Source of the DNA: Facklamia sp050409585
GTDB lineage: Bacteria; Bacillota; Bacilli; Lactobacillales; Aerococcaceae
Direction: 5' to 3'
DNA length: 45,733 nt
NCBI RefSeq assembly: GCF_050409585.1
Contig: NZ_JBNUPE010000015.1
Span: forward strand, 1-45,733
The translations under genes were made by a program, and so were the position numbers. The notes below the pieces were generated by a model. It had not been told where the DNA came from. It saw nothing but the letters and a program-made list of their open reading frames with translations, and did not search any database. Numbering within the stretch: the first letter of the stretch is position 1; each line of letters begins with the position of its first letter. Below, piece by piece: positions 8,121-15,876 of the stretch.

Positions 8121-10070
8121 TTACCCCTTCTTTAATTGACGGGTGTAGTTTAGTAAAAAGGCTGATACTATACTACCTATTAACCAAGATAGAATATACA
8201 TGATTGGGTTGCTTACCCCACCTGCTGCTATCGCAAAAACACCTCCATGAGGAACTAAGCTAACACATTCAAAAGCCATTGAAAGTGCACCGGCTAAACC
8301 TGCACCTAAGGCTAGACAAGGAATAACGCGTAAAGGGTCAGCCGCTGCAAAAGGTATTGCTCCCTCGGTAATAAAGCTAGCTCCCATGGCATAATTCACA
8401 TAGGCCGAAGATCTTTCTTGTTTTGACCACACTTTTGGTTTAATCGTAGCGGCTAAGGCAATAGCCATAGGCGGAACCATTCCACCAACCATTACTGCCG
8501 CCATAACATCTGAACCCGCCCCTTGAGCTTGAGTGACTAGAGCTGTTCCTGTAACATAAGCAGCCTTATTAATGGGGCCTCCCATATCAATGGACATCAT
8601 AGCTGCTACTGCAAATCCTAATACAATGCCCCATTCTCTTGGAATTGATTCAATCGCATTCATTAATCCCGTCATCACCGCACCCATCGGACCATTCACT
8701 ACAAATAGCATTAGCAGACCTATCATTAGAATACCCAGAACTGGGAATATGAAGATTGCCTTCATACCCTCAAGGGTTTTAGGCATCCACTTGAAGGCAA
8801 TTTGCAGTCCTCTTATAATAGCGCCTGCTAAGAAACCCGCTATCAGAGCGCCAAGAAAACCGGAGGGTACTAGATTTTCAAAAATGCCTTGTGGTGCATA
8901 AGCAGCTAAAACACCAGGATTAGCAAAAATCCCACCCATTATTCCAACTATTAGTCCTGGACGATCTGCAATTGATTGACCGATAAATCCAGATAAAATT
9001 GGTAGCATCATGGCAAAAGACATTCCACCAATTGTTTTTAGTATTTGAGCAAATACATTATAGTCTGAACTGCTTGGGTCAGCAGAATTTATACCCCAGA
9101 AGAAAGAAAGTGCAATCAAAATCCCACCGGCCACAACGAATGGAAGCATATGAGAAACGCCATTCATTAAATGTTTGTAGAATTGACGACCGATTGATTC
9201 TTTCTCACCAGAATCTTCTATCTCATTTACCTTTTCTCCCTTAGCGTGAAAGATAGGAGCGTCGAGACGAACGGCCCTATTTATTAATTCATCGGCCTTA
9301 TTAATTCCATCTGAAACTTTAGTAATGATAACCGGCTTGCCATCAAATCGATTCATTTCAACCTGTTTATCTGCTGCTACGATAATTGCATCGGCCTTTT
9401 TAATATCCCCTTGATTAAGTTTGTTACCGATACCGGCTTGCCCGTTTGTTTCCACTTTAATACTGATCCCAGCTTTTTTAGCTGCTTCTTTTAACTTTTC
9501 TTCAGCCATAAAGGTGTGTGCTATCCCTGTTGGACAAGCGGTAACTGCTAAAATATAAGTATCTGATGATTCAGAAATTATATTTTTTTCACTTTTAGCT
9601 TGAGCTGTTTCTTTTAAATCTGCTTCTTCAGAAAATAAATCAACCACTTCATGAGCATTCTTAACAGACATCAGTTGATCAATCATTCCTTCTTCCATCA
9701 ATTTTTTTGACAAGGAAGCAATTGCCTTCAGATGCTCATTTGATGAGTTTTTTGGCATTAAAATCATAAAAATTAAGTGAACATCTTTTTCATCTAAAGC
9801 TTGCCAATTAATGCCTGCTTGAGAACGCGCAAAAATAATAATTGGCGTTTTTACCGTTGATGATTGAGCATGCGGCATGGCCACACCGTTACCAACTCCA
9901 GTGGTTGAGAGTTGCTCTCTTGCTTGTAGCGATTGAAATAATTCTTTTGGATCCGTTACTCCTCCGACTTGATCGAAATTATTAACAAGACTCTTTAAAG
10001 CCTCTGATTTATTACGAACAATTAGATCAAGATCCATCACTTCAATATTTAATAATTCTGACAGCTGCAT
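8121..10070 (-). CDS. fruA: PTS fructose-specific enzyme IIABC
   Basis: Fructose permease that phosphorylates fructose to fructose-1-phosphate during uptake. The 649 residues carry three domains in order. EIIA (about 1-150) has the phospho-histidine in GVAMPHAQ (His67). EIIB (about 172-270) has the phospho-cysteine in AVTACPTGIAHT (Cys179). EIIC (about 300-645) is a multi-segment membrane domain with MSIDMGGPINKAA. It lies 11 bases after fruK and uses AGGAGG as ribosome site. The pair forms a fruKA operon. A fruR repressor gene does not precede fruK here. Confidence 0.93.
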   Translation of the reverse strand: MQLSELLNIEVMDLDLIVRNKSEALKSLVNNFDQVGGVTDPKELFQSLQAREQLSTTGVGNGVAMPHAQSSTVKTPIIIFARSQAGINWQALDEKDVHLIFMILMPKNSSNEHLKAIASLSKKLMEEGMIDQLMSVKNAHEVVDLFSEEADLKETAQAKSEKNIISESSDTYILAVTACPTGIAHTFMAEEKLKEAAKKAGISIKVETNGQAGIGNKLNQGDIKKADAIIVAADKQVEMNRFDGKPVIITKVSDGINKADELINRAVRLDAPIFHAKGEKVNEIEDSGEKESIGRQFYKHLMNGVSHMLPFVVAGGILIALSFFWGINSADPSSSDYNVFAQILKTIGGMSFAMMLPILSGFIGQSIADRPGLIVGIMGGIFANPGVLAAYAPQGIFENLVPSGFLGALIAGFLAGAIIRGLQIAFKWMPKTLEGMKAIFIFPVLGILMIGLLMLFVVNGPMGAVMTGLMNAIESIPREWGIVLGFAVAAMMSIDMGGPINKAAYVTGTALVTQAQGAGSDVMAAVMVGGMVPPMAIALAATIKPKVWSKQERSSAYVNYAMGASFITEGAIPFAAADPLRVIPCLALGAGLAGALSMAFECVSLVPHGGVFAIAAGGVSNPIMYILSWLIGSIVSAFLLNYTRQLKKG

Positions 10071-10081
10071 AACTTTTCCTC

Positions 10082-10999
10082 CTAAAGTTCTTGTATTTTG
10101 ATTTTATCCACTAAAGAGTCCATTAACTTTCGCTCAGCTATACCTAAAGAAAAAGCTGTTGCCGCACCAGCAGCCGTTCCCACCTTTAAGGCATTCTTAA
10201 ACGACTTTGAAGATTGGTATTCAGCCATAAAGCCTGCTAACATCGAATCGCCTGCTCCCACAGAATTAACCAATTTTCCTGGAGCTGACTTGGATCGATA
10301 AATTTTACTATCGCTAGTTAACAATATAGCTCCGTCAGCCCCTAGGGATACTAATACATTTTGAGCACCTTGTTGCTGTAAACGTTTGGCATATTTTATG
10401 ACATCCTTGTCCGTGTGAATAACTGAATTGAAAATATCAGCCAATTCTTGTTGATTGGGTTTAATTAAAAAGGGACGATAGGTTAAGCATGATGTTACTA
10501 ATTCCCGGTTTGAATCTAATATGAAATTGACCTGGGTTTTTTGGCACAGTTCGCCTATCCTTTCGTAATCTTTCGCTTCCATACCTGGAGCTAAATTCCC
10601 TGATAAAAATACGGTATCACCTTTTTTTAATTTTTGCTTTAATTGACTAAAGAACGCCTCATATTGAGGTCTCAATATTTTAGGACCTTTGGCATTTAGT
10701 TCTGTTTCTTTCTTACTTTTCAGCTTCACATTGATACGTGTTTGACCATTCACTTCAATAAAATCATGTGCAATCGAATGTTTTTTTAATAAATTGGTTA
10801 AATAATTCCCAGTGAACCCACCCATAAATCCCAAGGCGCAAGAAGCTATTCCAAACTCTGACAATAATAGTGAGACATTTAAACCCTTACCTCCAATAAG
10901 ATAGGTTTCTGAATCTATACGATTTAATGCTCCTTCCTTGAAGTCCCTGGTCTCTATAAAATAATCGAGGGCTGGATTAAAGGTTATAGTGTAATTCAT
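10082..10999 (-). CDS. fruK: 1-phosphofructokinase
   Basis: Converts fructose-1-phosphate to fructose-1,6-bisphosphate, acting directly after FruA. The 305-residue PfkB-family protein has the N-terminal sugar motif GGKGLNVSLLLSEFG and the C-terminal ATP and catalytic motif NSVGAGDSMLAGF, where the Asp is the catalytic base. It starts the operon, from the promoter at 11082-11110, with a cre-like site in the leader. A run of G (AAGGGGGG) serves as ribosome site. Confidence 0.92.
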   Translation of the reverse strand: MNYTITFNPALDYFIETRDFKEGALNRIDSETYLIGGKGLNVSLLLSEFGIASCALGFMGGFTGNYLTNLLKKHSIAHDFIEVNGQTRINVKLKSKKETELNAKGPKILRPQYEAFFSQLKQKLKKGDTVFLSGNLAPGMEAKDYERIGELCQKTQVNFILDSNRELVTSCLTYRPFLIKPNQQELADIFNSVIHTDKDVIKYAKRLQQQGAQNVLVSLGADGAILLTSDSKIYRSKSAPGKLVNSVGAGDSMLAGFMAEYQSSKSFKNALKVGTAAGAATAFSLGIAERKLMDSLVDKIKIQEL

Positions 11000-11054
11000 A
11001 GACTCCCCCCTTAAAAATATATTAGTTAACGAACAAAATTTTAAAGTTGCTTTA

Positions 11055-11069
11055 AGTAAGCGTTTCCTG
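11055..11069 (-). promoter_or_regulatory. cre-like site in the fruKA leader
   Basis: On the minus strand AGGAAACGCTTACT matches the central cre positions (GNAANCGNWNNCW), with two mismatches at the left edge. It sits just downstream of the fruK promoter, where CcpA would block elongation or initiation. Confidence 0.55.
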
Positions 11070-11081
11070 ATTAATGTTTAC

Positions 11082-11110
11082 ATTATAGAAAAACTTTACC
11101 TTTGTTTCAA
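11082..11110 (-). promoter_or_regulatory. fruKA promoter
   Basis: On the minus strand TTGAAA (11110-11105) and TATAAT (11087-11082) are spaced by 17 bases, about 80 bases upstream of fruK. Confidence 0.75.
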
Positions 11111-11142
11111 TATTTCATATAAATTTTATTTATAAAGCTAGA

Positions 11143-11171
11143 CAAAAAAGCAACTAGCCTATGCTAGTTGC
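11143..11171 (-). terminator. Terminator of the yedF/metE-like operon
   Basis: GCAACTAG and CTAGTTGC form a perfect 8-bp stem with a 6-base loop. In the leftward transcript it is followed by TTTTTTG. It lies nine bases after the stop codon of the MetE-like gene. Confidence 0.8.
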
Positions 11172-11179
11172 AAAAAGAA

Positions 11180-12367
11180 TTATTGACAGTGATTCTGACG
11201 TAATTGTTGAGCGGCTTTAGACATATTTGTTAATTTGGCTTCGATTATTTCTTCAGGATTTAACGGACGATTGGCAAATGTTGCAAAGCCACAATCCGGA
11301 TTCAGCCAAATTCTCTCTGGTGGCAAGAACTCTAACGCTTCTTCAGCTAGAGCCATAATTTTTTCAACTGATTCAACCTCATCTGATCGCGGATTAATGA
11401 CACCTAAGCCTAGTATAATTTTCTCATCTAAAAAGTTATTATAAAATAACTTGGATATTTCACCAGCTCTTGGGGTTGAAAACTCAAGAGCCAACATATC
11501 GACAGTTAATTTATTAAAGAAGCTACCTAATTTATCGTACGCTCCCTCTAATAATACACTCTCATCTTTTGTCCAATTTCCTCGACAAACATGGACAGCT
11601 GATAAGCAACCTTCCAAACTATTTATTTCATCTAGAACAGGTTGAATAAGAGACTGAGCAAACATTAATTCTTGGTCAACCTTGACCTTTGCAGATAAGG
11701 TTCCTCAGTAGAAGGAGGTATCCCCTTGGGCTCTTTGAAAAACTACCTCTGAAAGAATCGGTTCATCAATTTGGATGACGCGCGCCCCATTATCATATAA
11801 ACGATGAATGGTGTTTTTCAATAATTCAACAACATCTTTACCCAATTGACGTCTACTCGCATAAGCTTGATCACTTACTCCTTCTACCCACATTGATCGG
11901 GTTAAAAGGTATGGACTAGGAAGAGTGATTTTATAAGGTTTATTAGTTAAGCTTTTAATTAACTCCTGCTCTTGAGTACATAAATCGGCTTCCAAATCGA
12001 GCTTACCGACACAGACTGGACTATTCATTGAGTTATCTGAAGCATCCATCTCTTCTAAGGATTGCACATAATCCTCATTATTTCCAAGCAAGTCATTAAT
12101 TTCCTCTGTAGAAAAAAGTTCGATACCTTCAACTTTTTCAGCAACATAAGACATAAAATTATCTCTTGAAATTTCTCCACTTACAACTACATCAATGCCC
12201 GCACGCTTAAAGAGGTCCATGACCTCTTTAGTTTCGTCATGAACCAGCTGATTGTATTTATCACACTCACCAAAATGTTGACAAGCTTCCTTGGCAGCGA
12301 GTAATTGAGGCGACCGTGGCATCGATCCAATTAATGTCGTTGTAAACGGCTTAAAGGTCGTTTCCAT
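11180..12367 (-). CDS. MetE-like methyltransferase, probable selenoprotein (in-frame TGA at codon 221)
   Basis: Short homologue of the C-terminal barrel of cobalamin-independent methionine synthase (core MetE), which moves a methyl group to a thiol such as homocysteine. The frame is open for 395 codons except for one TGA at 11705-11707. Upstream are TLIGSMPRSP and the VIQIDEP motif. Downstream the zinc ligands align as His259 and Cys261 (AVHVCRG), Glu295 (LALEFSTP) and Cys359 (NPDCGF). Both halves are intact and in the same frame, with no decay, so selenocysteine is preferred over nonsense. The UGA is followed at +18 by a perfect 5-bp hairpin with loop AGGU. The start has GAGGT seven bases upstream. 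It lies 21 bases after a YedF-like gene. Residue 221 is not a zinc ligand. The alternative is a pseudogene with a single stop. Confidence 0.72.
11674..11707 (-). promoter_or_regulatory. Candidate SECIS element of the MetE-like gene
   Basis: The UGA is 11707-11705. In the mRNA, bases +18 to +31 after it read GGUCA-AGGU-UGACC, a perfect 5-bp stem with a 4-base loop (11687-11674). The first loop G is at +24. Bacterial SECIS elements have their apical loop about 16-37 bases after UGA, with a G among the first two loop bases, and this fits. An alternative pairing of ACCUU (+4 to +8) with AAGGU is possible. Confidence 0.6.
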
Positions 12368-12388
12368 TATTTTACCTCACATTCTTTT

Positions 12389-12730
12389 TTAAGGTTCAAT
12401 TACTAATTCACTTTCAGTTAAAATATCAACAACTTCACGCATTGTTGTAATTTGACCAACCATAATATACTTTTCTACTTCATAGTACTCAGTGCAAATA
12501 CCGCATGAAAGAACTTTGGTTCCTTTATCTTCCATTGCTTTCAAATCTTCAATTGAGTCTGAGCCCTTGCAAGCTAACTTAACAGCTTCACCATATAAAA
12601 GGATATGCTTTGGCGCTTTATCAGTGTTAGCTAGCGTATTTAAAAAACCTTTCATCAAATTTTCTGTTAGAGGTTTTTCACCTTCACCCATACCAGTACC
12701 ACGTAGAACGATATCATAAGCTTTTGACAT
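12389..12730 (-). CDS. YedF-like selenium-metabolism protein (DsrE-type domain only)
   Basis: A 113-residue protein resembling the C-terminal DsrE/DsrF-like domain of YedF, a sulfurtransferase-like protein that is associated with selenium use in bacteria. Recognisable blocks are GEGEKPLTENLMKGFLNTLA, ILLYGEAVKLACKGS and LSCGICTEYYEVE, the last with two candidate reactive cysteines. The N-terminal TusA-like domain found in full YedF is missing. It has AAGGAG upstream and a -10 element TATACT about 40 bases before the ATG. It shares a transcript with the MetE-like gene. The link between YedF and selenium is family knowledge. A role in selenium delivery to this operon is inference. Confidence 0.72.
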   Translation of the reverse strand: MSKAYDIVLRGTGMGEGEKPLTENLMKGFLNTLANTDKAPKHILLYGEAVKLACKGSDSIEDLKAMEDKGTKVLSCGICTEYYEVEKYIMVGQITTMREVVDILTESELVIEP

Positions 12731-12944
12731 GTGATTAATCTCCTTTTTGTTTATTTATAAACTTAGTATACTCGATAAAATTTTAAATACTAAATTAGAT
12801 TATTAAATAAATAACCGTCATTTATGAAAAATTTATATATATAATTTTTTTGAACATACTTTCATATAAAAAAGCTATACTAATAGAGAATAACTTTGCA
12901 GAAGGAATCTTTATAGGACTGATTATCGTAAAGGTTTAGAAGAA

Positions 12945-13289
12945 GTGGGTGCCAATACACAATTTTTAACAGAACTTAATCCTGAATACCTTCAACATTA
13001 TAATCAGCTTGCTGCCATCTTAGCAAAGCCCTCGGCTCCAGATGCAGTTACTAAAGAGTTAATTATTCTTGCTGTTGCTATTAATCAACGCTGTGAGACA
13101 TGTATTGCTGTTCATGTTGATCAATACATAAAAGCAGGAGGAAATTACGAGCAATTATCGGATTTAGACAATATTGCTATTCTTATGGATGGTGATCCAG
13201 GTATGGCCTTTGCCGGTAAGGTGTTAGATTGCTTCGATCGGTTTTTAAAATATATTAAAAAGCCAGAGGCATTTGCTCTGGCTTTTTAA
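12945..13289 (+). CDS. AhpD-like (carboxymuconolactone decarboxylase family) protein
   Basis: A 114-residue AhpD-like protein with the redox motif CETC (Cys50, Cys53) and the following His57 in CETCIAVH, plus AVAIN before it, as in alkylhydroperoxidase-type members. The likely activity is disulfide or peroxide reduction. The start is uncertain. GTG at 12945 follows AAAGG by ten bases, but a family-like TDYRKGLEE stretch extends nine codons upstream, with no start codon in frame there (codon before GAT is ACT, frame closed at 12891). The 3' end is also odd, because the last eight residues are encoded by the terminator hairpin at 13255-13287. It is divergent from the yedF/metE-like operon. Start-codon loss or a sequence error is possible. 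Confidence 0.72.
   Translation: MGANTQFLTELNPEYLQHYNQLAAILAKPSAPDAVTKELIILAVAINQRCETCIAVHVDQYIKAGGNYEQLSDLDNIAILMDGDPGMAFAGKVLDCFDRFLKYIKKPEAFALAF
13255..13287 (+). terminator. Bidirectional terminator between the AhpD-like gene and azlD
   Basis: AGCCAGAG and CTCTGGCT form an 8-bp stem (7-base loop) with an A-run before and TTTTT after. The AhpD-like reading frame runs through it and stops in the T-run. azlD ends 14 bases further on the other strand. Confidence 0.8.
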
Positions 13290-13302
13290 GCATAATGAAA
13301 AT

Positions 13303-13623
13303 TTATTGAAAAATAGTTTGAACCAATACCATATACAAAACTGTTCCTCCCAAAATGGAAAAGACAGTAGAATGTCGCCATTTATGTAAAACGAATACCA
13401 AAAAGCAAGATATTATAGCCGCTATCGTTCGCTGAGAAGTATAGGCAATATCTTTAAATGAATAAATCAATAAGATTGTCATAATGGCATAAGGAAAAAC
13501 TTGCCCCAAATAAATAATCCAAATAGGAGTTTTCCTTTTGAAAATAATAAAGGGAGTAGCTCTAATAGTGATTGTCACAATGACCATAACGACAATCAAC
13601 ATGATAGAATGAAGGTTAGACAT
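13303..13623 (-). CDS. azlD: AzlD-family branched-chain amino acid export subunit
   Basis: Small membrane subunit that works with AzlC in export of branched-chain amino acids. It is 106 residues long with about four hydrophobic segments and the family-like TIRATPFIIFKRK near residue 28. The ATG at 13623 was chosen because it overlaps the azlC stop by eight bases (ATGTCTAA) and has AAGGAGG upstream at a long spacing of 11. A TTG further upstream would place the start before the ribosome site. Confidence 0.82.
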   Translation of the reverse strand: MSNLHSIMLIVVMVIVTITIRATPFIIFKRKTPIWIIYLGQVFPYAIMTILLIYSFKDIAYTSQRTIAAIISCFLVFVLHKWRHSTVFSILGGTVLYMVLVQTIFQ

Positions 13624-14314
13624 AATCTGGTTGGCCTCCTTTAAGTCTATTTTCAATTAGTAGAAAAGCAATGACAACAAGCATTGACGGCAGCATAAAA
13701 TTATCTGGTCCAAATATTATGAAAAATATAAACCCAACAGTCATCCCTAAAAGAGCAGGCTTGTGATTATTGGTAGCTTCCCACTGATTGAGAACGACGA
13801 CAAAAAACAATGCTGTTAGAGCAAAATCAATGCCCTCCGTTGAAAAAGGTAAGAGATTCCCTACTAAACTACCCGCTACACTACCAAGAGTCCAATACAT
13901 ATGATTGAGTACTGTGACATAAAGGGAATACTTCTCACGTTCAATTCCTTCAGGTAAGTGGTCTGTACATACCAAAGAAAAAGTTTCATCCGTAAGGCCA
14001 TGAATTAAATAGAGTTTGCGCCAACCTTTTATCTTTTTGTATCTTTCCAACTGACTAATACCATAAAATAATAAGCGAAAATTAACCATAAAGGTTAAAA
14101 TAACTGTAGCAAATAAGCCAGTGGATGAAGAAAGAATGACTGGTGCTAAAAACTGGATAGACCCTGAGTAGACAAAAAAGCTCAAGCATAATGCCCAAAT
14201 CCAACCAAAGCCTTTAGCCTGCATCATAATACCAAAACCTAAGGCTAGCATGAGATAAACGATACCAATTGGCAATGTCTTTTCAAAGGCATATCTCCAA
14301 TGTTTTTTATCCAT
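13616..14314 (-). CDS. azlC: AzlC-family branched-chain amino acid permease
   Basis: Large subunit of the AzlCD exporter. It is 232 residues long with at least five membrane segments. Typical AzlC features are the N-terminal LPIGIVYLMLALGFGIMMQAKG and the central VNFRLLFYGIS and HGLTDETFSL blocks. It is placed between a HAD phosphatase gene (17 bases upstream) and azlD (overlapping), so the three probably share one transcript with the cre at 14852-14865 in front. Confidence 0.87.
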   Translation of the reverse strand: MDKKHWRYAFEKTLPIGIVYLMLALGFGIMMQAKGFGWIWALCLSFFVYSGSIQFLAPVILSSSTGLFATVILTFMVNFRLLFYGISQLERYKKIKGWRKLYLIHGLTDETFSLVCTDHLPEGIEREKYSLYVTVLNHMYWTLGSVAGSLVGNLLPFSTEGIDFALTALFFVVVLNQWEATNNHKPALLGMTVGFIFFIIFGPDNFMLPSMLVVIAFLLIENRLKGGQPDYV

Positions 14315-14331
14315 TTTCTAACTCCTTTAAC

Positions 14332-14802
14332 TTAATGACGTAAAGTAGCTTTAATACGCTCAGGCTTAAGCAAGATGTTAAGCGCTGAATGAATATTAGG
14401 TGCAATAATATCGGCATTACGAATACTAACAGTGGATAGCCCTTCATTTCCTATAACAGCTATTGATAAAGCAGCTACACTCATCATTTCTCCATCGTTA
14501 TAGCCATTGCCTATACAGGCACAGCTTTTAGAATCTAATTCTTCAAGCAGTAGTTTCTTGGAGATAGCTGCTTTACTCGAAGGAAAGGTAGCCAGTTCAA
14601 CTGGAAGTTTTTGACACTGTTGTTTAACAGTTCCATAGGTATCAGCAGTGGCGATAAAAATTTTAACATTTTCTGAAAGACTCGAAAGAAGTTCTTCCAC
14701 TCCTTCAATTAATTTCCCGTCTTCAGCGATGGTGCCGTTAAAATCAATAATCACATTAAAAATTTTGATCACTCCATTACCTGGAATTTCGTATTTTATC
14801 AT
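14332..14802 (-). CDS. HAD-superfamily phosphatase (soluble P-type ATPase-like)
   Basis: A 156-residue HAD hydrolase. Motif I is DFNGTIAEDG, with Asn in the second position and Gly-Thr following. Motif II is the Thr in IATADTYG. Motif IV is GNGYNDGEMM, where the Asp binds magnesium. No cap domain is evident, and it resembles the catalytic part of P-type ATPases without membrane segments. The substrate is unknown. The ATG at 14802 has AAGGAG six bases upstream. A GTG six codons earlier would include the ribosome site. First gene of the azlCD unit. Confidence 0.75.
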   Translation of the reverse strand: MIKYEIPGNGVIKIFNVIIDFNGTIAEDGKLIEGVEELLSSLSENVKIFIATADTYGTVKQQCQKLPVELATFPSSKAAISKKLLLEELDSKSCACIGNGYNDGEMMSVAALSIAVIGNEGLSTVSIRNADIIAPNIHSALNILLKPERIKATLRH

Positions 14803-14851
14803 CTTTATCTCCTTAAACACATCTTTATTTGAGACTGAAACGCAGAGTGTT

Positions 14852-14865
14852 TGTAAGCGTTTTCT
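14852..14865 (-). promoter_or_regulatory. cre site upstream of the HAD-azlCD operon
   Basis: TGTAAGCGTTTTCT matches TGWAANCGNTNWCA at 13 of 14 positions. It lies about 50 bases before the HAD start codon and downstream of a possible -10 element TATACT (near 14925-14930), a position expected for repression by CcpA. Confidence 0.65.
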
Positions 14866-15013
14866 CGAATGCTTTTAAAAATAAGATTACGTATTAAAAA
14901 TACTAAAACGCGCTCACTTATAAGTATACTATTATTTAATCAAATATCTCTTAAATTTGAATGAAAAGTCCCTAAGAAAGTTCTCATATACTTTCACTAG
15001 ACAAATTAAAACG

Positions 15014-15034
15014 ACCTCTATTAAAAATAGAGGT
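15014..15034 (-). terminator. Terminator downstream of the paired membrane proteins
   Basis: ACCTCTATT and AATAGAGGT form a perfect 9-bp stem with a 3-base loop. In the leftward transcript it is followed by CGTTTTAATTT. It lies about 40 bases beyond the stop codon of the 15074-15451 gene. Confidence 0.6.
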
Positions 15035-15073
15035 AGATTTAGTTCTCGATACTCATTTAGTGGTTTTCAATTT

Positions 15074-15451
15074 TTAAATTGAATAAGTTCGCGTTAAAGC
15101 GTATTCGACGACTAAATAAAAAGTGAATAAGCTTATTACAATAATAGCTCCCTTTTTAAGTACAATTTTCACTTCAGGATCCGTTCTATAATAACGCGCT
15201 CGACTAACTATCCCTTTCTCTATATTATTTAATTTATTCTCTGGCAATTGTTCCATATAATCTAATTTTGAATCAATATCATCTTCACCCTCATAACCAT
15301 GTATTTTAGACAGCACAGACACGGTTGAATAATCGTTCTCCTTATAAATAATATAAGAATCATATATCGGTTTTACTAGTAAATACGCAAGTGTACTGAT
15401 TATTATAAAAAAGAATAAAGCTCGAATCTTAAAATTTGAAAAATATTTCAT
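15074..15451 (-). CDS. Two-segment membrane protein of unknown function, copy 2
   Basis: A 125-residue protein I do not recognise. It has a hydrophobic segment at about residues 10-28, a soluble middle part with KIHGYEGEDDIDSKLDYME, and a second hydrophobic segment at about 97-118 preceded by IVLKKGA. It shares this plan and several short motifs with the gene just upstream (HGYEGEDD versus YGYDGEEE, IVLKKGAI versus IILKRGGI, YY versus YF before the second segment), so the two are tandem paralogues. The middle part probably lies outside the membrane. The start has GGAG upstream. The terminator at 15014 ends the unit. Confidence 0.6.
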   Translation of the reverse strand: MKYFSNFKIRALFFFIIISTLAYLLVKPIYDSYIIYKENDYSTVSVLSKIHGYEGEDDIDSKLDYMEQLPENKLNNIEKGIVSRARYYRTDPEVKIVLKKGAIIVISLFTFYLVVEYALTRTYSI

Positions 15452-15495
15452 TTTTCTCCTCCTTATTGCTACTCTTTCATATTTTCAAACAGCTA

Positions 15496-15876
15496 TTAGA
15501 ATAAAAAGCCCGATTTACTTATTATAAACTCAAAAAGTAGATATGGAATTATTAACATTGATATAAGAATCCCACCACGTTTCAAAATAATTTGTTCTTT
15601 GGAGACCCCATGAAAATAATGAGCCAAATCAATTTTAGCTTCTTGATCATAGGTGAAATTTTTTGACGGTTGCTTATCAATAAACTCTAGTACAGGATCT
15701 GATTCCTCTTCTCCGTCATAACCATAAGCCCTAGCAATTAAAGTAACCGTTTCTAAATTATTTTGTCTCTGTTCGTCCATCTGCTGCAAGTATCGATCCA
15801 CATTTTGATAGGCAAACAAGAAAATTAAGATTGAGATTAAAGCTATTCTTATTCTTGTGTCTTTTAACAATTTCAT
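15496..15876 (-). CDS. Two-segment membrane protein of unknown function, copy 1
   Basis: A 126-residue paralogue of the next gene. Hydrophobic segments lie at about residues 10-25 and 100-120. The middle part carries ARAYGYDGEEESDPVLEFIDKQP, and the second segment is preceded by EQIILKRGG. The ribosome site is GGAGG shortly before the ATG. A cre-like sequence TGTAAACGTTTTTC (15917-15930, 12 of 14) lies about 40 bases upstream, so sugar-dependent control is possible. The 44-base gap to copy 2 suggests one transcript. No function can be assigned. Confidence 0.6.
   Translation of the reverse strand: MKLLKDTRIRIALISILIFLFAYQNVDRYLQQMDEQRQNNLETVTLIARAYGYDGEEESDPVLEFIDKQPSKNFTYDQEAKIDLAHYFHGVSKEQIILKRGGILISMLIIPYLLFEFIISKSGFLF

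Noticed and set aside
11180..12367. Two separate small genes or a simple pseudogene at the MetE-like locus
   Set aside because: The downstream part has no proper start region of its own, both parts are in one frame, and no other lesion is seen. A hairpin and a YedF neighbour support recoding. A nonsense mutant is kept only as the alternative.
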